From Acholoe squamosa (lineage: Eukaryota; Annelida; Polychaeta; Phyllodocida; Polynoidae): 64,000 bases of DNA. The position numbers and the translations under genes are program-made. Shown one piece after another: positions 9,750 through 22,228 of this stretch (position 1 is the first letter of the stretch; every line of letters starts with the position of its first letter). The stretch lies in assembly GCA_949317995.1 (NCBI GenBank), contig OX439035.1, forward strand, positions 6,964,427-7,028,426. The letters are read 5' to 3'. Under the pieces are notes generated by a model that did not search any database, was not told the DNA's origin, and saw nothing but the letters and a program-made list of their open reading frames with translations.

Positions 9750-12710
9750 TAATGACAAAAAGCAACTAGTAGTACCATGTGTCATCAAAGATATTTATTC
9801 TAAGAGTCCCTTTAATAGAGGTAGACTGTTGTGGAATGGTCTCGATGCAGCAATTCAAAATGCAATCTCCCTAGAGCAGTTTCTGGAGATGTTGTGAACT
9901 TGGACATGAGTATTGGCTATATAGTGGACATACTACCGGGGGTAAGTTACATAGAGTTACAAAGCTGTACATAGTTGCAGCGCAATGAATAAGAACAACT
10001 CTTTTCCCGGTGATAGTAACATGTCTATTGAACATACACACAATTTGTTGTACACAACTCATTTTCTCACTTGTGTTTCCTGGCTGTTCTGGGAAAATCT
10101 CACTTATAAGCGTAGAGAATTATGGCCAATCAAATAATTTTTCAACCTTCATTTAATCAAATGTGGATTTAAAGATGATGACAAAAAAGTACCAAGTTTC
10201 ACGATATATTTACCTATAATGAACTGGGTCACACTGCTGCATAGACGATAAAATTGATAAGGAATATGCACTTAGGCCAAAAAAGAAGGTGTGTTTCCAG
10301 TAACTCAACCGACCTGATCCTAGCAAAACAGGGCCAAATTTTTCTTTTGACTTTGAAGAATTTTGTCATTTTTTTAAAGGAATTCTTTTTAATTTTCTAG
10401 AAGGTTTTTTTTTATACCTTTTAGAGGATTTTTATATTTTTTGTCCTTTTTCCTTTTCATATTTTCCCCTATTTCACAGTTGTCAACTTTTCCCATCTTT
10501 ATTTTGTTATGGAATCAAATGATTTCATACATCCAATTTCATACATTTCTTATATCTACATATGACCTTATGTTAATTGCATACAACATATGCATCGCTG
10601 GTGTGTCAACTCTTATTGACCATCGGGCTTCCCTAGCCCACTTAAAAGGGTCTATTTCTCCTCTTTCCTATTCCCTCGGTTGTGTGTGGTGCACATATGC
10701 ACGGGCACCAAGACATTAATATGTATATTAAAATATGAGGGATTGAAACAATTTCTATGGCGTGTCTATGGCGAGCACCACTACTAAATGAAACCCTCCT
10801 ACACTTTCACAGTGGGATATTTCCGGGAGGGGGGGGGATCCCCTAAAACTGAGCATTCAAAAATCCTTCATGGTAATTGTTTATAATAATTTCAAAGTAA
10901 ATGTGAGACTGCATGTTGTGAATAGCATTGAATATACATCTCTGTCTTGTCCTCAGCCTTCCAACAACCTCTCCTTCTCCCCCAGTGAGACCTGGGGACA
11001 TCTTCAGCCCCATCTTATTAAAGGCTCCAGTAGGGTCTTAATCTGCATGACGGGACGAGGCCTCGCGTGTCAACGCCTTTAGTGCGGCCAGTCAGACTCC
11101 CAATAAGGTCAGTTGGGGTAAAGCTTTTCATGATGTTTTCATGAATCCTACAAACACTGGGATGCGGCTCATGAGCAATTCACTGTATTTTTAAGAAATA
11201 ATCCTCAAGTAAAATATAGGACATAAATTACTCATATAGAAAGACAAATCCCTCCCACCTTCTAAAGTCCTTTAACAGATGTATGCCTTATTATAAAGTT
11301 AACATAGCCAAAACATAGAAAGAAGTATCAAAATGGGTGTTCATAGGCCACAGCAACACAGGAATAAGGCCACATTTCACCTATTTCTGACAATTTACAG
11401 AATGTCAAAATTTCGAAAGTCCATTTCAAAATGAGGTTCAGTTGCTGGATAGTCGGGGGAACAGGGTGGGTACGTAAACTTCACCTCTTTACTTAGATAG
11501 ACTTATTTCAAAATTTTGCCATCCCACAAACAAACACTTCAATTTAAAATAATCTAAAATAGATGAGGTTAGGATGAGAATTTAATCATGAAGTGATTGA
11601 TGACCCCCAACCAAATTGGTAGTGGAGGGTCATTTTTAAAATTATGAGACGGTAAAATTTGATTTAATTCATACTTGTACTTCTTATCTTACTGAATTCA
11701 TTATTTGCAGCACCCTAGCCGTAATTGACAAGGCTTGGAAAGCCATGAAATAGTAGGCTATGTGCAATAACTGAATAGAACTGATATTTCTCCAATGAGC
11801 GTCTTATAGTTGGGCTGATAAACAGATCCTGCAAGAATTAAAGCTACAATCAGTGCCTGAATACAGAATATGTTTATTTGACACAAATTGAAGTGCAAAA
11901 TCACGAAACTATGGTACTTCCTTCATTTGATAACACAATGGATTTCAGGACACGCATAACAATATTTACCGATTGATTTGTAGGGGGTTGTCACAAACAT
12001 GAAAGAAGCAAGAACTAACATTACAGGCAGGTTAAATTTTATGACATAGGATGTAATTTTCCAGTCTGGATGGTTCTCCCGTACACAGCGACGACTGTTA
12101 CCCCTGCAGGGACTGGGCTGACTCAGGAACTCCAGTACTCTGGGAATTTAGTTCAGTATCCTGACATCTTTCTCTTGTGCAAACAGTTGTACTCCCTTCA
12201 GCACAATCTTGGTAGATATTGAACCGTTCTACGTCAGCCCTTTGCTGCTTACAATACGCTGATAAATTAGCTTATTTCGGGTTGTACTGTACCCTCCTCA
12301 GCAACCTCTAACTCTTCCCTAGCCTCTTATAAGCGGCTTTCTAGGGACAGCCACTGATCACTCCATAGGGATTTATGTAGTGAAACTGTGGCTCACATAT
12401 AAGAAAAGGGGTTTCTGTAAAAACTTTGACTGCATTTGATAGTTCAATGTATGACGAATGGTGCCTGTAAACACCAAATCAGAGGTGCACACATTGCTAT
12501 ATATTTGATTTATGCAATTTTTCTATGTTAGTTCACCTATCCCAAGTCCCCAAAACCCTGACTACCATTCTGTACTCTTAAGCTCCAAGCAGTTTCTGTA
12601 ATTAATAATTTTGGGAAGTGAGTGCCATTAAATACATAAGATGATATGTCATAATAAGGAAAGTGCAGTCAATATGCAAAAGTCTGTGTAGAAATGGTAT
12701 AAAAAATGGA
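9750..12710. other. Intergenic, no gene found
   Basis: About 3 kb with only scattered ORFs below 93 codons, T-rich tracts near 10370-10450 and a G-run near 10830. No domain, RNA gene or clear repeat boundary was recognised. Confidence 0.4.
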
Positions 12711-14084
12711 ACAGGGGCGGATCCAGGGGGGGTCCTGGGGGTCAGGACCCCCCCTTTAAGTCCACCCATAAGGTGTCCAAATAGGGGTCCCCGAAGGGGG
12801 ACACCCCCCCTTTTGGGCCCATCCAAGATATCAACTTTGTATAAACCTAGTCAGGACCTCTATCTCTCATCGATATAGTTTTTATTGTTTTCAAATTGTA
12901 CAATTTATTACTCTACAGTATCAAGAATATATAAAAATACCTCAAAATTTTCTAACGTGAGCCAATCCAGGAAAAATCACCGTCATATCATACATATAGA
13001 TAATGCTTAGCTTAGGCCTATATATAAGGCATAACTCATACCTTAAACCCATTCTGGGTGAGCCTTATAGGTTGGGTCTGAGTGGTATAGGCCAGGGTAG
13101 AGGAATGGGTCAGGGATGTAGGGTACAATTACATGAGGTTAGGGGCAATCTACTAAAAATCACCCCCAATGTGCACCAGTGACCACATAGGCATTTACAC
13201 TGTCAGATTGTGCCGATGTTTTTGCAGTAGATTGCCTCGATCTATTTCTGGAAAACAGTAGTAGGTGCTGTCAATACAAATCTAATGATCCTACAGTAGC
13301 ATGTACTATACCCACTGCAGTGGCCTTTATAGCCCATTTACAATTGGGGCTGAGAGTGTAGGCATTTGGTGTGCCTTATGCATGGGATATTAAGTAGGGT
13401 TACATCACACTTTTTTCCTCACTTAAAATACTTTAAGCAATGACATGACATCTTTATTTTTGAATTCCAAAGTATTCTTGAGGGCAGTCTTTAAATCACT
13501 TACAAATGAAACTACTAGATTCACACCCAATGATACAGAAATTCCTTAGACCTTTAGACTATAGTGTTTGACACCAATATTTCAAAAATTTCTTTGTGGG
13601 ACAAGCTGTCCAAACCCTATCAAAGAACAATGTATGATATCATGACATAAATTTGTATCCCAATGCAGACAATGCTTGCCTATACCAAAATGCTTGGAAT
13701 ATAAGTTTGATGATTACGTTATAAGATTTCTTTTGAGCATGACCCAAAACTCCCTTAATAGTCACCAGTGCATAAACAAACTCATGATTGTACACCAAAA
13801 TGCTTTAAAAAGCCTCCCTCGAACACCATTGTGCAATCAAAAATTAAGATCTTAATTCCCTGTTCTCATAATCATGGGTTAACTGCTGATGGTACACCAA
13901 AATGCTTTACTGGATTGGAGTCTAGAAATGCATCAGAGCGCACAATTTCATGTTTAGATTTTCTTAGAAGGGGGGGAATGCTCCCAAACCCCCATAGATA
14001 TGTTGTGGCGCTGCGCTTGCGACTTCCCAACAATAGGCCAAAGGGTTGGACCCCCCCTTTTCAAAATCCTGGATCCGCCCCTGT
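12711..14084. mobile_element. hAT-like non-autonomous transposon
   Basis: The termini ACAGGGGCGGATCC (from 12711) and its reverse complement (ending 14084) are a well-known hAT-type end seen in many invertebrates. The GGGTCC-rich subterminal bases also mirror each other. A flanking 8-bp duplication is only imperfectly visible (AAAATGGA versus GAAATGAA). The 1.37-kb interior has no transposase ORF. Confidence 0.7.
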
Positions 14085-14306
14085 GAAATGAAAGATAGAC
14101 CTGGAGGGCATTTCTTAAGGCAATACGACTACATATCACCACTACGATTTGAGACTCCAAGGAATAAGACAGGTGGTTGCAGGTACTGCCCTGCGACTGC
14201 TCTGTACGATTAGTAGCTATGCAGTAATTACACAGGGCTTGGTAGAGCAGTCGTACTGGTGCAGGCATTAGCACCCAGCAATGCACAACACTGTAATGGC
14301 CTTATT

Positions 14307-15573
14307 TTAAGGCCTATCACTACGATTTGAAGTACAGTAGTCGTAGTTTGTTAAGAAATGGCCTCCTGAACCGACTGAATAATTTACCTCTACTCTGTGT
14401 TTTAGCAGGATCACAAGGAGATCGGGTGAACAATTATGATTTTGCAGTGCCATTGCTAGTGGGTTTTGCCATTGATCAAATGATGTTACACATTCAGCGC
14501 CCACATCTATGAGCATCTTGACTACCTCAGTCCGTCCTGAACGTGCCACATCATGCAGAGTGCAGTGCGTTGAATGTATTCAACTTTTTTTAGATTTGGC
14601 TCCTTTTAAATGACGTGACAAATCTAGCGGCTTAACCAAAGATGCTACATTTGGATCTGCTCCATACTCCAACAGGAGCTTTATAACATGCGAGTAACGT
14701 TCACTTCTCCGGCAACGTGAAATCGCAAGAAATAAAGGAATATTTGAAAATTGATCATCATATGCCTTAGGATCTGCGCCATGTCGAAGCAGCAGCTTGA
14801 TGAAGTCGATGTTATCAACACAATTATCAAACTGTAGAATAATCGCCGGTGTATTTTTATATGCATCAGAAGTTTTACAGCTAGCACAAGCATCAAGAAG
14901 CAACTTCACCCCCTCAATCCATCCTAACTCTAAAGCTTCATGTAGGACAGACCTGTAAGCCTCTTCATTCTCCTTGTATTGTCCTTTTAAAACTTGTATG
15001 CGACATTTGGGTTCGCTCCATGGTCAAGCAGAAGTTGGATATCGATTAAACCATTCTCTGTGCGCCCGAGATTTGCAATTGCATTAAATAAAGGAATATT
15101 TCTGAGCCGATCATCATGGTGATTTGGATCTGCTCCATATTTCAGCAATACTTGAATGAGATCTGGTTGACAGAGACTATTCCGTAGTGCCAGTGTTAGT
15201 GGGTTTCTAATCCATTACTTGTCATACATTTAGCACCTGCAGCCAGAAGCATCCCCCTCTGTCCTACCTTTCCTTGCTGCCTGCTGTAGGCCAGTCCTAT
15301 GAAGCCATTTCCCAGGGAAATTAACAAATCTTCCCAGTATCTCATTTAAATCCGAACCACACTTAAGAATGGTAGCAAGTTGCTCTATACTCTGGTTACC
15401 TGTGATGGTGTGATTTTCTATCATTGCATACATAAGAGAGGACTTTACTTTGTAAGAGTCTTGATCTTGGCCATTTGCCCAATCAGAGGTATCAATAGCC
15501 GTAATATTAACATCATCATTGCCTAATTCATCTAGATCGGGTTCCTCTTCTCTGAATTAAAGAATCGAGCCAT
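14307..15573 (-). pseudogene. Decayed, truncated ASB-like ankyrin gene
   Basis: Minus-strand fragments at 15230-15433, 14580-14909 and 14307-14549 align in order with the N-terminal and ankyrin parts of the gene at 1991. Starting at the ATG at 15573, the relation can be followed through a frame change near 15530, the KWLHRTGLQQAARKG segment (compare KWLHTAALQEAARA in the intact gene) and ankyrin units such as LLLRHGADP and LLLEYGADPN. Stops and frame changes interrupt it, for example near 15200, 15000 and 14570, and the similarity ends near 14350 without a SOCS box. It is a diverged pseudogene of the same family on the opposite strand. Confidence 0.75.
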
Positions 15574-16625
15574 CTTATTGTTATTCCTATGATCAATCAA
15601 TAAAGGAGTTGTCTTCAGGTTCAGCTGAATATCTGTGTGGGAATGACCTCAAATACGCCTTCTAGGATTTACCCATAGTGAAAATTATAGTAAGGTTTTC
15701 ATCTTAGAGAACAGTAATAAACTCCCCAAAACGAAGCACTACTTCTGCACTATATCATTTCCTTCAACTCAGGGTGCGTCTTATATATATACAAGGTGCA
15801 TGCATTGATTCATCATAATATAAAACATTGTCAGATCCATGTTGGTCGGTTGGAATTCAGCCTTGTGGTATAGTCCGATAAGGTGAGAGCAATGCTCCAG
15901 CAGAAATGTATTGTTCCCCTGGTCTTCCTAAACAAGAAAAATGTGGCAAGGACCACGGATAGGAGTTGCCACTCCATCGCTAGCCACTGCAGGTGACGTC
16001 ACTGAGGCAGCATGACGTCACCAATGACGTCATAGGTGACAGGGAGAAAACCTGGCAGCTGACGCAGCTTGCAACTCGAAAAAATATCTGTAGAGTGAAT
16101 TATCCTCCCTCCTCCTATTGTAGCTGATTTCCTGAAGCCTGAGAGGCAATCTGGAAAGTAAAAATATGATAAGTTATCAATATTCAGTATCCCTTAAAAA
16201 CCATGGAGTTTGTAGTAAAATGCGAGAGGTGGATTCGCACATGCACAGCTACCTCTCGTATATTCCCAGGACCGCTAGGTTTCCTCAGTATAATCTTAAT
16301 TATACCTCAACTAACAGCTAAATCTCAAATAATTTAAAAAAGGATAAATCATTGATTTTTAGAACAAATTCATCTTTATTGATTCATAAAGTGGTTGACG
16401 AGATAACAAAGTAGAAATTGATGCCATACAACTTGCCAATGTACAAGTAAATACAAATCATATTGTTATGCCCCCCATGTACTATACAAGGGATATTGCT
16501 TATTTATGACCTGCCCAGTGACTTTTGGTCTTAGTTCCTCCTGCCTCCGATCTCAGAAAACAAGGTCTAAAGTTTTCCTTTATAAATCAGCAAGCGATAA
16601 ACTGATTCTCAAGCTGGTAAATAGA
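15574..16625. other. Upstream region of the ASB-like pseudogene
   Basis: No ORF was recognised. A microsatellite-like TATATATATA lies near 15782, and a cluster of CRE palindromes lies at 15994-16032 (listed separately). Confidence 0.4.
15994..16032. promoter_or_regulatory. Three CRE/ATF palindromes
   Basis: TGACGTCA occurs perfectly at 15994-16001, 16013-16020 and 16025-16032, about 420-460 bp upstream of the minus-strand pseudogene start. Three full sites in 39 bp are unlikely by chance. They look like a CREB/ATF-responsive promoter remnant. Confidence 0.5.
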
Positions 16626-16722
16626 CAAAGCTGCACGAGAATTGGTCAGCGCTGAGGGTTATCACACTCGGCTTCACCTCATGTGATAACCCTCAGTGCT
16701 GACCAATTCGAGTGCTCCTTTG
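16626..16722. repeat. 97-bp hairpin (possible MITE)
   Basis: The two arms of about 41 bp (16626-16666 and 16682-16722) are inverted copies with a few mismatches around a short loop. They share AATTGGTCAGC and TGAGGGTTATCACA. No target duplication was established. Confidence 0.65.
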
Positions 16723-17348
16723 TATTTTTTCTCAAGTTAATAAATGTCAGATATATGTTCATAATTCCATTTATTTGGCATTAGAAATGATTTTATCATC
16801 AGTTATTTGACCATTTTGGATGTTTTCCCGGGCAGTGTGATACGGGGGAGGGTTACAACACTGTGGTTGATACAGAGGTTCTTGGTTAAACCCTCTCGTA
16901 TTTAACTTGAGATAAAATTCATTACCTCAGCAACCACTGTTCCTATCAACTTGATCTTAGCTACAACAATAACTAATAGAGGTTTGCTATTTCCACACCC
17001 CCTCCCCCTCTGCAAGCACTTGAAGCAGCTCAATGGGTTAGACTCCTTTTGAAAAGAGTGTTCAGAAATAGTCTTGAACAGAAGCAAATAATTCACTGAT
17101 TCCCAGTATAATGGTTGTTTTAGGGAGCCAAGTCTGCTTTCAGATTGAACTACGATCCCAAAATTGATATCGTGACACCTAAGATCGAAATTCGCTGCCG
17201 AGTCACATTTGTTAGTAGCATGCATATAAATACCTGCTACTGTCACGTTTGTACTAGGGGCAAGGACATTGTCATTTTTCACCCAATAGTTTTCCATGGT
17301 AACCAAAAATACTTTGCTACTCCCCTCTTTGCTACTCCCGCTCGTATC

Positions 17349-18172
17349 TACGGAGCCCCTAAGAGGACATGCCAAAAATAATTATTTTCAGCAGAAAAAA
17401 TATTCTTGCGGATACTGAACAATTCCTGCGGGTACAGAGACAATTCTTGCGGGTACTGAACAATTCCTGCGGGTACAGAGACAATTCTTGCGGGTACTGA
17501 AGAATTCTTGCGGGTACTGAAGAATTCTTGTGGGTACTGAAGAATTCTTGCGGGTACTGAAGAATTCTTCAGTACCCGCAGGAATTCTTGCGGATACTGA
17601 ACAATACCAAAAAGATTTTTTTCATGAAAAAAATATTCATGCGGGTACTGGAACATTCCTCATATACTGGAAGATTCCTGTGGGTACTGGAAGATTCCTG
17701 CAGGTACATGAACATTTTTGCAGGTACACAAAGAATTCTTGTGGGTGCACAAAGAATTCTTCTAGGTGCTAGAATTATCCTTGTGGGTGCTAGAATTATG
17801 CATTCACCTACCAAAAAGTCTTTTTTTCCTCCAATAAAATCTTTCTTGTACCTGCAAGAATTGTTCAGTACCCGCAGGAATTGTTCAGTACCCGCAGGAA
17901 TCGTTCAGTACCCGCAAGAATTGTTAAGTACCCGCAAGAATTGTTCAGTACCCGCAAGAATTGTTCAGTACCCGCAAGAATTGTTCAGTACCCGCAAGAA
18001 TTGTTCAGTACCCGCAAGAATTGTTCAGTACCCGCAAGAATTGTTCAGTATCCGCAAGAATTGTTCAGTACCCGCAAGAATACCCCAGTACCCGCAAAAA
18101 TACCCCAGTACCCGCAAGAATAATTTTTTAGAAAAATAATTATTTTTGGTATGTCCTATTAGGGGCTCCGTA
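17349..18172. mobile_element. Non-autonomous transposon, TACGGAGCCCC family, copy 1
   Basis: The TIRs begin TACGGAGCCCCTAA and continue through an AT-rich AAAAATAATTATTTT stretch. An exact 6-bp duplication, CGTATC, flanks the element (17343-17348 and 18173-18178). The interior is two blocks of a roughly 20-bp repeat (core CAGTACCCGCAAGAA) in opposite orientations that meet near 17570, so the whole element could fold on itself. ORFs across it are repeat artefacts. No transposase is present. A 6-bp duplication suits few superfamilies; I do not assign one. Confidence 0.8.
17857..18118 (+). repeat. 20-bp tandem repeat inside the transposon
   Basis: About thirteen head-to-tail copies carry the core TTCAGTACCCGCAAGAATTG with single-base variants. 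There are no unique spacers, so it is a minisatellite and not a CRISPR array. Confidence 0.85.
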
Positions 18173-18178
18173 CGTATC

Positions 18179-18951
18179 CCTCAAATGGCTCTTAACAGTC
18201 AAATGGAAGCCTGTTTGAGGGTTAGGAGGTTAGGAGCGACTACAGGATCTTATCCCTCAATGTGTCTGTTAAGCCTCAACCACTCTTAGACCTTGAACGC
18301 TCTTATCATTCAGCTGCTCTTATCCCTTAAAATACTCTTATCCCTCAAACAATCTTCTCCCTCAAATGATCTAATCCCTCAAACCTATTTGAGGTACTTT
18401 ATAGAAATTGCTGCATAATTGAGTATCAAGACATTGTCCTCTTATAAGGGAAGGATATAAATAGTTTAGGGGTATTGGAGTCCTAGAAAAGGGGATTAGG
18501 GAATGTTGGGAGTGTTTGAGGTTGGAAGCAGTAGGGGAGAGAGTAAAGAATGGCTGACACTGGGAGCAAATGTAATAAGATGAGAGAAAAAGGGGAATGA
18601 GGTGGTATGGGAAGGGACAGAAGGGGACGGAGGGATTGTGCCCACTGATGAAGGCTGAGGGAAAATGGGAGAGAGAGTAGGAAAATACAGGACCGAGGGA
18701 GTATCCAGACATCTCCCCTAGACAATAAGCTAAAATACATAAATTTACAAACTGACAGTTTGGATCCCTGATGGCACACCAAGTAATATCTTTTAATGTA
18801 AAACTGATGAACTTATTCCATAAAAATTATGTGAATCATGTGAGTTTTTCTTGCAGTGATATCATTTATACGTGACAGCCAAGCACACTTTATGGGTTGT
18901 GAGGAAAAAGCATTCTGATACTTTTTCTATGGTACACTCCCTACTGCGTAC
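18179..18951. other. Spacer between the two related transposons
   Basis: Short irregular repeats of TCCCTCAAA lie at about 18178-18385. Otherwise there is purine-rich sequence (18480-18700) with no convincing ORF. Confidence 0.4.
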
Positions 18952-19552
18952 TACGGAGCCCATAATAGCACACACCAAAAATAATTATTTTTCTAAAAAA
19001 TATTCTTGCGGGTACTGGGACATTCTTGTGGGTACTGGGACATTCTTGTGGGTACTGGGATATTCTTGCGGGTACTGGGATATTCTTGCGGGTACTGGGA
19101 TATTCTTGCGGATACTGAACAATTCTTGCAGATGCTGAACAATTCTTGTGGAAACTGAACAATTCTTGTGGGTACTGAACAATTCTTGCGGGCACAGGAA
19201 TCCGGGATCCAGAGAATTCTTGAAGGTAATTTTGTTAGTGATCATATAAGGATATCTCTTGAATATTCTGCAATATCTATGTGGGTAATTATTCAATTTT
19301 AAACCAGCAAAATGTAACAATATTCCTGTAGCCGCAAGAATTCTCCTGGAACCTCAGAAATGTTCCAGTATCCACAGGAATGGTCCAGTATCCGCAGGAA
19401 TGTTCCAGTATCCGCAGAAATGTTCCAGTATCCGCAGGAATGTTCCAGTATCCGCAGAAATGTTCCAGTATCCGCAGGAATTGTCTAGTATCCGCAGGAA
19501 TATTTTTTGCATGGAAAAAATCTTTTTGGTATGTCCTATTAGGGGCTCCGTA
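18952..19552. mobile_element. Non-autonomous transposon, TACGGAGCCC family, copy 2
   Basis: It has the same terminal sequence and the same convergent blocks of a roughly 20-bp GCGGGTACTG-type repeat as the element 780 bp to its left. Flanking hexamers GCGTAC and GCTTCC match at four of six positions, so the duplication is decayed. The blocks change orientation near 19200-19320. Confidence 0.75.
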
Positions 19553-19785
19553 GCTTCCAGTCCCACACACTCACCATTATTCTCTCAATCCCTACCCGTG
19601 GTTCAAGCCACCTTTTTCTTGAGCTCTCGGAGGGGGGGGGGGTATATTCCCTAAAGCCACCATCCCTAATTGGGCAAAATAGGCCCAACAGGGAAGCAAA
19701 CTGCTAAGCACTAAAATATACACCATGCACGTTTTATTTTGGCTCAGTTTGTTCGTTAGTGCAGGCACACCTCCCCGGGCCCCTA

Positions 19786-20616
19786 CACTGCAAAAATGGT
19801 GTTTAGATTTTAAACATGTTTAGGTCTAAACACGTTTAAAACCTAAACATATAGTGCAGTTAGGTGTCTCACCGACTACATATTAAGGAAATGAACACTT
19901 TTATTCTAACTACATAAACATTTATACTAAACATGTTTAGATGTTTAGAGTTGAGACAGTTGAAACATAGGTGTTTAGATTTAAACATCAATATGTCTAG
20001 ATACTTGGATGTTGAATCCACACCAGGTAGCAGCACTACCTTTGACTGGACTATCTGCACACAGTTATAATCAATTGTTGTGACAAATGTCCCCAAATCC
20101 CATGTTTATCATGGTTTCATTTCATAGAATATCATGTGAATAGAAAGGGCAATAGAAAATTGACTAGATTCACCTCATGCCACCATCATTACCATAAAAT
20201 ATTCAATAAACTCCAGGACTGACACCTATTTGATGTTATTCTGGAATAGATAAGGTAATGTCCTTCCTGCCAAGCTGTTGTACTTTCTCAAGTCTCTCAT
20301 TCTGATGCAGTGTGTAATATATGTACACGTATATATAGCTGTGGCTGACATCTTTGGAGACTTTGACAAGTAAATACCTGCTGATGCCGCCCCCCAGTAA
20401 ATGAGAGAAAAAATATATATCTCTGTTTTTTAATGCATACATGTCTGCAAACCTTAACTCTCCATCAAATCATTTAAACATCTAAACACAAAAATTCATA
20501 AACACCTAAACACAAAAATTCATATAGCTAAACACAAAAGTTTTAATGTGTTTACAAAAACGTGGCAAGAATATGTTTAGAATTGTGTTTAGGATCTAAA
20601 CACCATTTTTGCAGTG
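19786..20616. mobile_element. Tc1/mariner-like non-autonomous element
   Basis: The TIRs are CACTGCAAAAATGGTGTTTA and onward, about 31 bp with two differences. TA dinucleotides flank the element (19784-19785, 20617-20618), as expected for this superfamily. The interior is full of TTTAGATNTAAACA-type motifs in both orientations. No transposase ORF is present. Confidence 0.7.
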
Positions 20617-20879
20617 TACCCCCCCACCAACCACCCCCCCCCCACCAACCACCCACGCCCCTCCCCAGGGCAGCGGGCAGGACAGCGCGGGAAAGTTGTT
20701 TGGACTGCACAGAGCGTCTTCCTCACGTCACGTTTCCTTAGCAAAGTAGTCATGGTGATGTGGCCAAGGTGACATCTCAGGCATGCTGTGTTGTCAAAAG
20801 GATGTTTTTGTTTACTAAATCAAGCTGGTGTTATGTAAATATTGCAGACTTTCACATTGGGGAGTCTCTGCAAATCAAT

Positions 20880-20885
20880 ATCAGA
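20880..20885. repeat. Target-site duplication, left (ATCAGA)
   Basis: It is identical to 56060-56065 and directly abuts the outer end of the left TIR. Six-base duplications are the known hallmark of Polinton integration. Confidence 0.9.
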
Positions 20886-21118
20886 AGTAGTATAATAGAT
20901 GGTCTTTTCTGAATATTATCCAGAAAAGACCATCATATTTGGATTATCCAGAGAAGACCTCCTATTTTTAGATTATTTATAAAAGAGGTCGTTTATAGAT
21001 ATATCTAATTTATCTATAAAAGAGGTCGTTTATAGATATATTTAAATTATCTATAAAAGAGGTCGTTTATAGATATATTTAATTTATCTATAAAAGAGGT
21101 CGTTTATAGATATATTTA
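20886..21118 (+). repeat. Left terminal inverted repeat
   Basis: It begins AGTAGTATAATAG. The outer 134 bp match the reverse complement of 55926-56059 with one difference that I can see. The inner part is four tandem copies of a 37-38 bp unit containing AAAAGAGGTCGTTTATAGAT; the corresponding part of the right TIR lies on the other side of the nested insertion. Confidence 0.9.
20898..20934. promoter_or_regulatory. Terminal hairpin of the TIR
   Basis: GATGGTCTTTTCTG (20898-20911) and its exact reverse complement (20921-20934) surround 9 bases, only 12 bp from the element end. The mirror copy is at about 56011-56047. A structure at this place could be recognised by the integrase or by protein-primed replication; that is inference. 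Confidence 0.5.
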
Positions 21119-21377
21119 GAATCCAGAAAAGACCTGTATTTTTGAGAAAATGTAGATTGCAAGTGAAACGAGAAGTCATAATATTTTTATTTTTTCTTTA
21201 TTGTTCTTTTTGAGACATATCATATAGTCAGACAATCCAACAGATAATCCAATTTATTCCTTTATCGTTTATGAATAGAGAGGCGGAGAATGAGTTACAA
21301 TAGCAATGAATAACATAATTGGAATCTTCATGAATAATGTGATTCATTGAACCAATACCATAGTAAATTTTCGCCAC

Positions 21378-22154
21378 CTAGTTCTTTGTTAGAATCAACT
21401 TTAAGAATTCCTCTAAAGACATTAATTCATTTTCGGAGGGGTCGATTTCATGAGAACCTTTTTCATCAGTTGGTTCTTCTTCCGCCGAATAAAATTCTTG
21501 TTCTTCAGACGACGTTTCATCAGCTAAATGAGATTGTTCTATATCTGATTCTTCAGACGAGTCACTTTCTCCAGAATCACTTTCTTCATAGTCGTTTTTT
21601 TCTTTCAATGAAGCAGATATCTTTTTGCCTGATCCAAAACCTTGATCATTTCTTTCGGTTTTATCAGGTGTATATACTTCTTCTAGCTCAGGGATGAGAA
21701 TTTTTTCTAATATTATTTGAGCTATTTGATCTCCATGTTTTATTTCGAAGACCTCATTTCCAAAATTAAACAGCAAAACACCAATTTTTCCCCTGTAGTC
21801 TTCATCTATTACCCCTGCTCCTACATCAATGAAATGATTAAGAGCAAGTCCTGATTTTGGTGCTATGCGACCATAGCATCCTGCAGGTATGCAAAGTATT
21901 ATATCAGTTTGTACCAATTTTTTTTCTTTAGCAGGAATAATATAATCATAAGCACTATATAAATCAAACCCTGCAGATTTTTTTGTGGATCTGGTTGGCT
22001 TCAATGCTTTTGTTGATGCTTTAACACAATGCATAATAGGTTGGAGAATAGGTGAGGCAGGCAGTAAAGCAGATTTTTTACATGTTGTTACTAACAGTGT
22101 ATTTGGTTTGTCTTTTACAAGAGTAATATAGAAAGAATCTTGACAACGCGCCAT
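21378..22154 (-). CDS. DUT: dUTPase with acidic C-terminal tail, copy 1
   Basis: A dUTP pyrophosphatase hydrolyses dUTP to dUMP and so limits uracil incorporation during DNA synthesis. All five trimeric dUTPase motifs are present: AGFDLYSA (about 61-68), PKSGLA (99-104), GVIDEDYRGKIGV (about 113-125), GDQIAQI (141-147) and RNDQGFGSG (about 169-177). Motif 3 has the catalytic-site aspartates; motif 5 is the mobile phosphate-binding tail, slightly changed from RGxxGFGS. About 80 residues of Ser/Glu/Asp-rich tail follow, unusual for this small enzyme. I chose the ATG at 22154 because the longer frame begins with GTG. The next copy is identical. Confidence 0.9.
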   Translation of the reverse strand: MARCQDSFYITLVKDKPNTLLVTTCKKSALLPASPILQPIMHCVKASTKALKPTRSTKKSAGFDLYSAYDYIIPAKEKKLVQTDIILCIPAGCYGRIAPKSGLALNHFIDVGAGVIDEDYRGKIGVLLFNFGNEVFEIKHGDQIAQIILEKILIPELEEVYTPDKTERNDQGFGSGKKISASLKEKNDYEESDSGESDSSEESDIEQSHLADETSSEEQEFYSAEEEPTDEKGSHEIDPSENELMSLEEFLKLILTKN

Positions 22155-22228
22155 TTTGCTGAACGTTATTTCAGTTGTTTTGTTGTTTAATATAACGCTA
22201 TTCACAGAGATGTTTTCTTTGTTTTAGT

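Noticed and set aside
17857-18118. CRISPR-like array of short direct repeats
   Set aside because: The repeats are head to tail with no unique spacers, and lie within a transposon of an animal genome.
17348-19570. Multiple 80-180 codon ORFs with QYPQE or GYWNI repeats
   Set aside because: They are translations of the 20-bp repeat blocks in different frames and strands.
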